From Marsupella aquatica (Eukaryota > Marchantiophyta), in NCBI GenBank assembly GCA_973895155.1, contig OZ316893.1:7936001-8000000 (forward strand): a stretch of 64,000 bases of DNA. Reading direction: 5' to 3'. The notes beneath the pieces were generated by a model. That model saw nothing but the letters and a program-made list of their open reading frames with translations, ran no database searches and had not been told where the DNA came from. Both the position numbers and the translations under genes were made by a program. Positions 1 to 11,300 of this stretch are shown one piece after another (the first letter of the stretch is position 1; each line of letters starts with the position of its first letter).

Positions 1-1286
1 TTTTAAATGGTCCATGCAAATTTCAATAGTCCATTGAGTACCTTTTCTAATGTTGCAATCTATGAGTGCTTTGATTTCTGAAACATCAATTTAAATAAAC
101 ATCAAAACAAACCGCATACAACCACATACGTACGTAATTTAAATAATATGTAGAGAATATAACAAATTAGCAAAAAAGAGCTCCTTCATTTTAAGTACAT
201 TGCCACTAAAGATGTTTGAATTTACAATATTGCCATTATTATTTTTTGTATGTACAAAAATGTCACGGTTTCCGTATATGGTTCCCCTAGTTACCTTGTT
301 AAACTTGTTATCCATATACAAAACAGTGACATTTTTATAAATACAGAAAAAATAGTGACAGGATCGTGAATTAAAACATCTTTAGTGGCAAAGTAATCAA
401 AAGCTGTTTTTCTTTTAATTTCAGCTGGAGTCAAGATGCTCATGTTTGAAAACATGGTTGATCATACTGGTTAAATCAACACAGTAAAAACTTCTTAAGG
501 AAGCCAGATCTCATTGGAGCAAGATAATATAGAATAAAGGGTGCTTTTGCATTGGAAATTTCCTGTTGGATGAAAACATTCTGTAGGCATGGAATGAGAA
601 AGGCCACTCAACTTAGGAAAAAGGTCTAAGAGGAATAAGGAGAGTAGAATGCTTGTGTTAACTTTGTTTGTCCTCTCTACAACAGTCATTTGAAATATAT
701 TTAAATCCTTAGTGCTAAATGCTAAGTGCTGTATCCTGATTCTTGAAAAGGTCAGATTCATCCCTTGGTCTCTCTCTGATATCTTTCCCAATATGTTTCT
801 AGAATCTATATATCTGGCATAATTAATATTTCTGGATGCTCTATGGCATGTATATTGAGTGTCTGAATTCAACATTTTTTTTGTTATTGTTATAGAATTT
901 TCTCTCCTATCCAAATACTAGTCTGAATCTCGAGCCATGATGTCTGAATCAGGAGCCATATAGACTCATGCATGTACTCTACTGGTCAAACTGTTGTCAA
1001 GTTTCACGTATGCAGAAAGCCAAGAGGATATTGCAGGGTGCGTATGTATAATATAATTTGTAGAGAGAGGATACCAGAAGAGCTTGAGATGATTTATTGA
1101 TATAATGTCCTGTAAACACCAAAAATTAGCCAATACTCCATAGGCTGGAAACCACCACGACCTAGTCCACCTAAGATTATATGCTTTCCAAGACTAGTTC
1201 ATAGGTCCCAAATTACACCTGCCCATGTGAAAGCTCCACTGCCTGCCTTGCTATTGCTCATTCTTGCCCTGCAGAGAACAGTTGTA

Positions 1287-1482
1287 CTCAAGATAAAAGG
1301 TCAAACCCTCACCACAAAAGATGAAACCCAAGCCCATTCCTAGTGACAATTGAACCAGCCTATGCACTTTATGATGAGAGTCACAAACTCAAGATAAAGG
1401 CGGAACACTCACCACAAAAGATGGAACCCAAACCCATTCCTAGTGAAAATTGAACCTATCCACCTTATAATGAAAGTCACGG
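1287..1482. repeat. Tandem duplication, period about 100 bp, two copies
   Basis: The block beginning ACTCAAGATAAA and containing CTCACCACAAAAGATG is present twice; ACCACAAAAG occurs at 1311 and again at 1411. The copies differ by scattered substitutions and small gaps, so the duplication is not recent. No coding role is apparent. Confidence 0.8.
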
Positions 1483-2514
1483 GTCAAGCATAGCTCTTAT
1501 AGGTGCAGTTTTGGTTTAGTGGTTTAAGTGGAGATGGACTGAGAAGAGTCTTTCCTCCCAAACTGTGGACATACAACCACCCAGAAAGCAGGGTAGGTAA
1601 CACACACAATGCAAGTGGATATCAGATTTTGAAAACATGTGTAGTCCACATGCTCCTTAGGTGAGGAAGCTATAGATATTTCTTCATCCAGTAGGTGCAG
1701 TCACAACGAGATTACTTCACTCATGACAAGTCTTGGCATATTGGGCATTCTCTATGATGGTGGTGGTAGGGGAGCAAATTAGCCCACCCAATAATACAGG
1801 AACTTGCTGAAAGTCATGTGGGCCTTGAACCCTCCATTTTCATTGAAAGGCAAATGATCTACAAGGTGGTCACAGGTTGAAGGAACCAAGTTAGGGGCAA
1901 ACCACTCAGCAAGAGCCCAACCAAACTAGCTGGCAAGTGCTCAAAAGGTCAAAACCAGTGTTGGGCGGGTATAGGGCTTTCCTTATACCAGCAAGGTAAG
2001 GTATTGGACCTGGTATATAAGGTCCCTGAAAATATTTCAAAATATTGAGGTATATTAAAAGAAAATATCTCAGATTGTAGACAGGGTATAGGTATAGAGT
2101 TTAGGGTGGGCTACACCCGGGTTGCAAAGGTATAGGTAAAGGTATAGTAAATTAAGGCTCTTAGTAGCAAATTTTGACCCAAATTTGAATGCACACTTTA
2201 ATATGTTATCAAGAAAAATTATACTCACCTTTAACTTGCACAATTTGCATATACCACTAGGTGATACAACATACGCTTTGACTTCACGGACAACTTCCAT
2301 GAGAACTAATAAATATTATAGTCAAGGTTCTTCCTCCACCTATCCCGCATCAACCAACTTATCCTCGGCATCATAAATGATATCACCTTTCGTAGCCAAG
2401 AAGTCACCATGTTAGCAGTCTCAAAAACCATGTCCACCCTACAATCATCTGACCAGTTCTTGGAGATCATCACCAACATCTCAAGATTTTCCAACACAAG
2501 CCCATGTCGACAAA

Positions 2515-2648
2515 GGTTTGTCAAGACACCAGCAATCAAGAATATGCAATTGCATTCAATTTGGGAGAAAGGAATGCCAAAGGTTTGTCAAGACACCAGC
2601 AATCAAGAATATGCAATTGCATTCAATTTGGGAGACAGGAATGCCAAG
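2515..2648. repeat. Tandem duplication, period 67 bp, two copies
   Basis: GGTTTGTCAAGACACCAGCA occurs at 2515 and again at 2582, followed in both cases by the same sequence through a GGAATGCCAA end. The copies are almost identical, which points to a recent duplication. Because 67 is not a multiple of three, it also shifts any reading frame across it. Confidence 0.85.
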
Positions 2649-2735
2649 GAATTCTCTAGCCAAAAAATCCAACTACATGATAATTCCTCTTGTTCTCCTT
2701 CCACCAAGCAAGGGGAGCCACACCCAATGGGACTT

Positions 2736-2888
2736 GAACTCACCTAACCATCTCTAACTCGGCCTTGCACACCTAGTGCAATGACCAGAACTTGCCTAAC
2801 CACCTCTAACTCGGCCTTGCACATGTAGTGCAATGACCTGAACTCGCCTAACCATCTCTAACTCAGCCTTGCACACCTAGTGCAATGC
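2736..2888. repeat. Tandem repeat, period 52 bp, about three copies
   Basis: The word CCTAACCAyCTCTAACTC recurs at about 2743, 2795 and 2847, each followed by GGCCTTGCACA...TAGTGCAATG. Copies differ at a few positions. It behaves as a small minisatellite directly after the 67-bp duplication. Confidence 0.85.
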
Positions 2889-3206
2889 ATCTTGTGAACA
2901 CTTCCCCAAACAAAGATGTATGCACATGTACCCCAAGGGTAGGATCTAGAACAGTTTCATGCTCCACTCATAAAGTTTTAGTGGAAAACATTTGCCAATT
3001 TTCACCTCCCCAATATTCCAAAGATTTAGTCACTTTTGGCCAAAATTCATTTATATTTTTGTCTCATTAACCAATGTTCCACCTAATGAAAGGCCCATTA
3101 GCCAGAACTTGATGATCATCTTAAACTAATCAGATAAAAGATAAGGTGATGCAAAGGAATGAATCTGGTCATTTTTAAATTAGTTAGATAATGAATGAAT
3201 ATCTTT

Positions 3207-3330
3207 TCCTTCACACACTCGACATTGGCCAGTGCGAAAGAAGTAAAACCTTATAAAATAAGCATTTTGAGCATCTTTTCCCTTCGCACACTAGACATTG
3301 GCCAGTGCAAAAAAGTACAAACCTTAAAAA
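3207..3330. repeat. Short imperfect direct repeat
   Basis: CTTCACACACTCGACATTGG (about 3211) and CTTCGCACACTAGACATTGG (about 3282) are both followed by CCAGTGCraAA and a stretch ending in ACCTTA. A weaker relative of the same block is seen near 13567-13620, suggesting a dispersed low-copy repeat rather than a gene. Confidence 0.55.
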
Positions 3331-4924
3331 GTAAGTAAAAAAGCAAAAACCTTATAAAATAAGCTGGTGCAAAGGAGGGCCTGGCGGTAAATTCTCGCTC
3401 ATTCCGGCTCGGGATGAAAAAAATTACCAAGGACCCAAAATTGGGTTCAGTGGGCAATGCAAAAGTACTTTTGAGTAGGGTGGGCAAGGCAAGTCCTTTG
3501 GCTACGTTGGGCGAGACGAGGGTACACTGCATGGCTCTGCATGTGGAGGGAGGTGGAGAGCTGGCAAGTGCAGGGCAGGATATATGAGACTATTTTTGCT
3601 CATCCAAGGGTGATGATCATATATTCAAAAGTCAGGATCTGTTCCCGCATTTTGCCATTTTTGTAAGCAGGCGATTCAGGTTTAAATCTAACAAGTCCAC
3701 TTCCTGAAAGGCGTGCGACAGGCAGAGGGATTTGCGTAAAACCGGATGAGGTCTAGAATAACTCGATAACTCGACCAGACTAGAACAATCTCAACCATGG
3801 TCGGATGAAACCTGAGGATCGTGATAACCAACTGCAGGATTTTCTCCGAGCCAATGTCAGCCTGATTCGAAGACAATTTGCACGTTTGAGAATTTCTTCA
3901 CTAAAAAAGCTACGTGGCATTTGTTAAGATCAAATAGCAGCTGAGATGGACGCGACACTCGTATTCCGACGCAAAGTTCAAACTTCGGAACACATAAAAG
4001 TCACGAACACAGAGCATCGGACAGGAACAAGAGAGATCCAAAAACAAACACATGTCTTTGAGACGTGAGAACGATGTGGCTACTTTATTGACTTTACAAG
4101 GAACCCCTCTGGTGTCAATAATTATCAAAATGATTCGAGTGTGACTTCCAAGCACAAACAAACATTTGCAGCAAGTAACTTAACTTTCGTTCAGAGTTAG
4201 ATCACAATGACAGGCATAAAGTTTGCACTGTCACCTAGATTTACCATTTGAAAATTTCCCTCGAGTTCCAATCCTGAGTGAGTCACGGATAGCGTTAACT
4301 TCTTGAGTACTTATAGCAAGCTGAGATCGTGGTGATATCTTACAGATTAAATCACAACCAACCAGATGGACCTGGTGATGGATTTGAGTGAACATGACCC
4401 CACTCAGGTCTTCAAAAAAACGCTAGCCAGAAGGAGAAGTACTTCAAGAATGCCCATGCAGGTAGCAAAACAAGACATTCCACCTCCTCAGACCATTGAG
4501 AATCTAAAGCTGGTTGCAAGTAGAGAAGATCATTTTACCTACTTGTCAAAGGATACATCTTGACCAGATGTTCCACATCTCGGATGAAAGAGCAATGAGA
4601 AGCCCGTCTCTTAAGGCCTTTCTGCCCAGACCAAGAGACCAGAGCCAGGTGTCGCTAGGGCTTCGTTCACACATCTTAGTGGATTTGAAGCCACACATTA
4701 GCCACATACAATTTGCACCATTCCTCTGATGCCCTGACAACTTTCAGGCTGGACCTGTCAGTGTCCACATCCTTAAGCGCAGCTTGCCCTACACCTGAAC
4801 TGAGTTATCAATTTAACCTTAGAACTTAAGAAGCCCAGTAGATGTTCAAGCCACCCCTCGATTAACCGCAAAGCAGATCTTCCAAACTGCAGCTACGTAC
4901 TGCTGCACCGTTGTTCATATGTAA

Positions 4925-7900
4925 CTACGACACCGTGCGCCCATAGCTGACGGCGGCGATGTACAAATTCTTAGACCACTTTTCCTGCTCACCGAAGCAC
5001 CACAAACACAAGCTTAGAACTCATTCTGACTTTTTGAACAGAACAGAAAGCATTGACATGTTCAATCCAAGTAATTGTGTAAGGAATAAGTATGCCAGAC
5101 CTTGACATGTTGGCTTGGAAAGGCTGATGTTCGAAGAGTTTCCTGTGTTTCATCCGCAGGCTTTCGTCTAGGAACACTTAACACAAATGCAGCCTGGTCC
5201 CATGTGGCAGCAGTTGCAGTAATACGATAGCCACTGTCCCACCGCCGATGAATACCTTCACTTGGATAAAGAAAATCAAGCTCCACAACCTAGAATGCAA
5301 TATGGATAAAATGTTAGCCGTCAACAGCCAATGAATGGACCTCTCTACTAACAGGTGACTTAAAAAAATTAATCGGGAGACCCACCTGGTCCGTAAATCC
5401 GGCATTTCGCGACATGACTACTCCCCAGCGACTGCCAGCAGTAGCCATAGATGTCACATAAAATCCCTCCCTCCACTTCTTATTGATCCACTTGAATGGG
5501 AATGAATCACTGACTTTATATGACTGTTGCGTGTAAGATGTCCCTGTAAGTAACAAATATCGGCAATTATAACGTTATTCGAGTCTTCAGTGAGACAAGA
5601 CAAGATAGAGCAAAGATCTATGACAGATATCAACAGACAATTAAACCTCTGGCCTCAAAATACCTTTTGACATCACAACGAGGGAACTTCCATTGTTGGC
5701 TCCAGCAATTGCACTAATATAATAATTCTTCTCCCATTGTTCCATAATCCATTCCTGCAAAACGCACGCAAACAACCAAAGTAAGGCGGCGTTGCTTCCC
5801 CTTAAATTCTACTGATTTTGTTGGATCTGAAAATGCACTTGGCCCAGTTCAAGGTTGTCTCTTCTCACAATTTTCAGCGATGACCAACAAAACTAACGAT
5901 ACATAGCAGTTTCTGAGCTTTCGACGGTTTATCTGGGAGTTTTCTTCTGTCCTCGTCAGTACAGATACGTAAATCACTCTTAATTAAGCTGCAAGGCATC
6001 TAACTAAGCAGAAGACAGTCGGAGATGCGACTTACTTTATGAAGAAAAACATGTGAAAGCTCATAAACTTGTGCAGTAAAGCCTGTCCCAGCATCCATAA
6101 TGAGAGCCCACAGATTTGTGCAGGAGGCTACACTACTTATGTACAGGCCATCTTCATTGCCTTTCTCGACATGTTGTGTAAGACGTGAATCTGCAACATT
6201 GTAGTGGTACCTGGCACAAAAGCAAATTGAGTGCAACATATTTAGAAGTAAAACTCTGGCCTGCAATGATTGTTAGTTTTGACCCCACAACCTACCATGC
6301 AATATTCTGGAGATACAGAAACGACATCTATACGGAGTAGATCAGATTAACTTTGACCCTCAGACATTACCTTTGTTTCATTGGGCGACGAGCATTATAC
6401 ACCGTTATCCATTGCGTTGCTGGCATGCCCAACCGGATCTTCTTCTTGGGTTGATCATCCTCTTCTTCTTCTACCGTCAATCTTCCCCTCTTCTGACCAA
6501 CCTATATCAGACAGAAAAACATCCTTTAATTCAAGTAGTGATCACATGAACAGATAATGTCTGAAATACATGGAATATTATGCACGAAATGATACAGTCG
6601 CTGTCGACAGCAAAACGAAAGTCCAAAATAGAAAACATTTCCCAGAAGACCGCCACAACTTATGCTTCACCGCCAGCATTCACGTGAACAGCTCTTTAAT
6701 GGGAAGGACAAACCTTTTGGGCACCATCAGTGTTGATAGGTCTGACGGCTGGATTAGGCCCAAGTATCCCTTCGAACAGGCTGATGAGTTTAGCATAGTT
6801 TGGCTCTTCATCAAACTTCATATTCACAACAATTTCCAGAAACAGCTTGAAGGGCATCGGACAGAAGCAGCAGAGCATTTCAGGAGAGGTGGCCATTTTC
6901 TTCTTACAAACCAAGAACCCCTTATTGTCACCCTGTTCACATCACATGGTGGTGGTCAGATATAAAAGGGGGACTCATAGATACCAAGTTACACCACAGA
7001 GACAGCTCGTAGAAAAGATTCAAAAACATCGATCATATCACAGTTCAACAACCAAACGACCAATATAAATAGATCCTTCGAAGTGTCTGTATCTGTACTT
7101 TTAATCAGAATAGTTCGTCTCTAGAATCAACTGCAGCTACCAGTAAAGTAGAGTAGGCTCAAAGTGTACTGCACCTGATAACCTTGCCATGGGAGGCGGC
7201 CTCGCAGAAGGAATACTAGTGTATACGCAAGAGATTCCAAGTCGTCCCTCCTACTCCCCGTTCGACCAAGATGTGCGTGAACACTAGCATATCGCACAGT
7301 ACCCCTGAAATAGAATACGATCATTAGCTGAGGTTGAAGATGTCGACATCTCTGCTATTCATCCACATCGGACACTTCTTAGATCAAATCACAGCAAGTA
7401 CTGGATCCAGGACCAACATAAACTGCAACCCAAATCAACCAACCTGAAAACATCTGGCCTTTGATCATAATCTACATGAAGGCTTGTTGTCCCGTCCCTC
7501 CACCTGGTCGCTGGAAAATAGAAAAACAACGCATTGCATGAGACGGCATTAAGTTGGGAATATCAATTGCACGATGAGGGACAATCCTAGAACTTCTCGA
7601 TGTAGATATGAACACTCAGATCACTCAGATTATTCAAACCAGACAGCGGTGCTAGGAATCTGCCTTTAAGATGGACGGAGAACGGAAGCTGGTCAACTCA
7701 CCTAACCCCAGATCTACAAGGAACAGTTTCTTCTCATCAACAGTACCAGCCTGACCCAACAAAAAGTTCTCTGGCTTCACGTCTCCGTGAACATACCTGT
7801 GCACCCACAAGGACATATCATAAGGTCAATCCGTACAGCCGGGGGAATGTTGTACGCACGTGAAAATTCTGGACAAAAAAAAATTAAGAAACAGTTTTAA

Positions 7901-10020
7901 GACGTACCCTCTTTGATGCATTTTCTCAAGGATAGAAATGGCCTCCACTGCAATGCAAGCCACCATTTCCGTCGACATCCTGCGACAATTCGAAAAAAAA
8001 CGTAACTTTACTTACACTACCTGAAACATTAGAGAGCAGTTTTCCTTTAACTCCGTGCATTTATGAATGCGAGTAAGCATGGATGCCAGAAGGACGAGCA
8101 AAGTTGTACAGATTCACTGTGAAAGCAAAATGAGCCTTACGCTTGGCCTGAAGAGTTCCAGACATCCCACAGGCTGGGGCCCAGCATATCCATAACCTGC
8201 ACGATAAACAGAGGACAATTTCAATCACAGTGCGTAGAATGGAGAACGAGAAAACTGACTGCCCTCTGTCCCAATGGCTAGGACATACGGGGAAACAGTG
8301 AAACGTCTTTGCTGGTTAGCATACCATGACATAGTAGTCACCCTGGCGACCTTTGTAATGAACTTTTGGCACACCATGGCTGCCACCCAGCGTACTGCAG
8401 GACAACAGTAAGACCAAAAATGGGAGTTAGGAAACAAAGAACCTCCCGAGAAGGGTGTACAGATGCAAAGCAGCTACCAGGGCACACTTCCCACCTTCCT
8501 GTGAGTGATAGAAAAATTGCTACGGAAAGACAGATTACTCACTTGTACACTTGCCACTCGTAGGGAGGGCCATAATTGCACCCTTTGCTGCTGCGGTGCT
8601 CAAACTTCAACGCAACCTGCAGAGTGTGATGTAAAAGTTAGCCCAACAGACTAATCTCGCCGAGAATGAACGCAAACAATTGATATCAACCCCCACAGTC
8701 AACCAAGGCATACTACGACGTAGACCATCTACACAACGAGGTACATGAGTTGAAATCGACGGGAGCGAAGACGCAGCGGGTATGCTCGGAATATACACAC
8801 CTCTAAGGCCTGAGCACCGGTGCGTTCAGAAGAACCACTCAAGCGTCTGCCGACATAGACTTGTCCGAAACCTCCTTTGCCAAGTTTCCTCTCGATCTTG
8901 TAGATAGGGGATCCTCCGACTTGCACCTAAATCACGAAGCAGATTCGTAAGGCGATAACCTTAAGACAAAATCACCATCTAAACACTGTAGAAATGGCTT
9001 CAAGTGACAAGCCAGATATGACAAACACCCTCATATGCCAACCTTCTACGAAAGGAAACCGACATCAAACTTGACACCACAAAACTAGAAAACGAATCAT
9101 GAAAGATCCACTAGCTCAAAACCATACTGATACCGACGCAGACTGCATGCAGACATAGGGACAGTATGCACCAAGACGGAGGAGAGCATGGAGTGAGTGA
9201 GAGATTTTGGATCACGAGACGTCGAGGGAATCCGGGTCTGTATCCAAGCTTTCACATCCTGGGAACTTACTTCCAAAAGTAGCGACGGTGGCAAAAGAAA
9301 ACAGGACACAGAAATAAGGTGGGATTCGCAGGAAAACCTTACCTTCTCCGGAAGAGGTGCTGTACTTCCTTCGTCTTCGGCCCCGGGAACCTTCTCCGCA
9401 CTCCTACCTGCACTCTCTTCCTCCATGTCCTCTTTCTTGTCAGCAGTGTCTGCCTCAGCTAGGTCTCGCGAATCTTGGTCTACCAAAGGATCTTCCTCGA
9501 GAGCGTCGTCTTCGTCGTCCGGATGAAACGGATCTTGAAATGATTGCCGCTCCCTGGAAACCACTCGAGAAACTGGCAGCTTAGCCCGCCCTAACCCTGC
9601 AGGGCCTGCCTTTTGCCTTCCTCCTGCTGCGGCAGGAGCACCTCTAACCTGAACGGGAGGGGGCTTAGTTGCTGCTGCTGCACGAGCCGACGGCTGCTTT
9701 GCAGCAGTCACTTTGCCTTTCCGAACGATCCCTGTGTTGCCTCCTCCAGCAGCCTCTTTGGCTACTGTCGCTCGAGTTCTGACTCTATTCCTCGCCAGAG
9801 GAACGGCCACGGCTTCCTTAACAGCTGCTGCTGCCGCTGTAGTACCACCTGCCGTAGTACGCCTTCTCGGTGCCGCTCGTCTAGGGCTGGGAACTGAATC
9901 TACAAATGCATCAACGGGAGCGGGAGCTACTGCAGGCGAATGATCTCGGAGAGGGCGAGGCAGAATGGCTGGATTCGGTGGGGAGCGGGGTTGGCGCGCT
10001 CCACTACGCAGCTCTGGCAT
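4925..10020 (-). CDS. MLK: MUT9-like / PPK-type casein kinase I (nuclear Ser/Thr kinase)
   Basis: Sixteen coding exons, read right to left: 10020-9343, 8926-8801, 8616-8543, 8394-8325, 8197-8142, 7979-7908, 7796-7702, 7510-7444, 7304-7175, 6932-6714, 6501-6371, 6210-6036, 5754-5664, 5543-5386, 5289-5101, 4984-4925. They sum to 2,391 nt, giving 796 aa plus stop, with GT-AG introns throughout. The start [10 protein letters not shown] matches the plant MLK N-terminus. Residues 1-226 are a low-complexity Ala/Pro/Arg-rich and then acidic tail, longer than in Arabidopsis paralogs of about 700 aa. The kinase domain follows: Gly loop [11 protein letters not shown] near 241, ATP lysine in VALKFE near 272, catalytic HGDVKPEN (Asp364), DLG (Asp387) replacing DFG as in CK1. 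The C-terminal MLK-specific region ends in SYGRTVS. Known relatives phosphorylate histone H3/H2A and act in light and circadian signalling; substrates here are inferred. Confidence 0.97.
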
Positions 10021-10470
10021 CCTTCACCCATACACACAACCTTCAAACCTTCCTCTGCTCCTCCACTAACGCGTCTCTTCCTCGTCCTCTCTATCGGCTC
10101 ACTCATATCTCACACCCAAATCTACACCCCTCCACCTGTCCTTATCAATCGTCCACCCTGCCAGACCCGTCGAACTCTCCTCACAATGCCACAATCAGAT
10201 CTATCCGCCTGTCCGATCCTCGGCTCCTTAGGGTTCGTCGTGCGCCTCGATCTTGCCTTTGCCTTCTTCTACCACCTCTCCCTTCGATTGCCAACCTCCT
10301 TCCTTGCTTTACCCGTTTATCGTTCCGCTCCTCCACCCTCCGCTATCCCTGCGCTCTACGACTATCTCCCTCCTGGACCGGCCGGAATGATGATCAGGTC
10401 GAGGAGTCGACTCGCAACAACCTCCAATGATCAAATCTACATCAGATAGTTAAAGTTGTAAAAAGTTGCC
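10021..10470 (-). promoter_or_regulatory. Kinase gene upstream region with telo-box
   Basis: Directly upstream of the kinase ATG the minus strand is purine-rich (plus strand pyrimidine-rich), typical of a plant 5' UTR/core promoter. A telo-box, AACCCTAA on the minus strand, lies at 10228-10235, about 210 bp upstream of the start codon. Telo-boxes are common in promoters of constitutively expressed plant genes. The transcription start cannot be placed from sequence alone. Confidence 0.45.
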
Positions 10471-10479
10471 TAGACACAA

Positions 10480-11300
10480 CATCAGCAGCAGCAGCAGCAG
10501 CAGAAGAAGCACCAGCGACAACAGACCACCGATCTCCCGTCGTCCTAATCTGCGTCGCTTCTATTTCCTTCCCTCCTTCTTCCTCCTTCCTCACAGCCAA
10601 CAACTCTCGTCGCTCCGCTTCTCTCCTATAAGCTTCTTCTGCTGCTGCTGCGGCTCGTTGCGCGCGCAACGTCCATCAGCCATGGCCAAGCCCACAACTA
10701 GCCAGCCTGCGTGCCTGCCTGCCTCCCTGCCTGCCTCCCTGCCTGCTGTAGTCGAATCTGTCGGATGCCCCTGCGTGGTACCTAAAATGCTTCCCTTCCC
10801 TTCCCTTCCCTTCCTCTCTTCTTACCACTCCTGCTACCACTTCGACCACCACCGCTACCACGCGGGCCGAACGAACGACAGGAGCAATCAACTCTCCCTC
10901 TCTTTCTCTTCCTCTTTCTCTCTCTCACGCACTGCTCATCGGCGCACCTCCTCCTCCTCCTCCGCCTCCCTCATCACACTCCACTCTCATTCCCTCCTCC
11001 CCTCATTATTCGACCCCCTTCCCTCGTTCATTAATTTGTTGTTTGTGCTGCTGCGCTTCGCTCCACCACGTTCTCCCTCTCTCCCTTGGGAGTCCTTCCC
11101 CTTCCGTCTTCTTCTTTTTGTCCCGTCGACCACCACCACCACCACCACCACCCTCCTCCGTCTGCCGAGCCCTCCACTCCCACTCCCTGTGCCCGTGCCC
11201 ACTCATCCTCCTCCTTCCCGACCCAACATGGCCACCACGCCGACTGTAGTAGCAGTAGTAGTAGTAGTAGTAGTAGGAGGAGTAGTAATGCGCTGCACTG
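10480..11300. repeat. Microsatellite-rich block
   Basis: Several simple repeats follow one another: (CAG)n at about 10483-10503, CTGCCTGC/CTGCCTCC units around 10710-10745, CCCTT units at about 10796-10812, (CAC)n at 11129-11153 and (GTA)n at about 11243-11280. Long open frames that cross this block consist of homopolymer-like Ser, Pro, Leu or Val runs on both strands, so they are artefacts of the repeats rather than genes. Confidence 0.8.

Larger units (their letters stand above)
1..4924. other. Intergenic stretch left of the kinase gene
   Basis: I see no gene here that resembles a known family. Open frames are short, lack homology I recognise and overlap on both strands. The stretch holds several short tandem duplications, listed separately, and is AT-rich. 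The part next to 4925 should contain the 3' UTR and polyadenylation region of the minus-strand kinase gene, but no decisive signal is visible. Confidence 0.6.

Noticed and set aside
9197-9943. Plus-strand open frames across kinase exon 1
   Set aside because: They are antisense shadows of a GC-rich, low-complexity exon whose minus-strand frame is clearly the real one.
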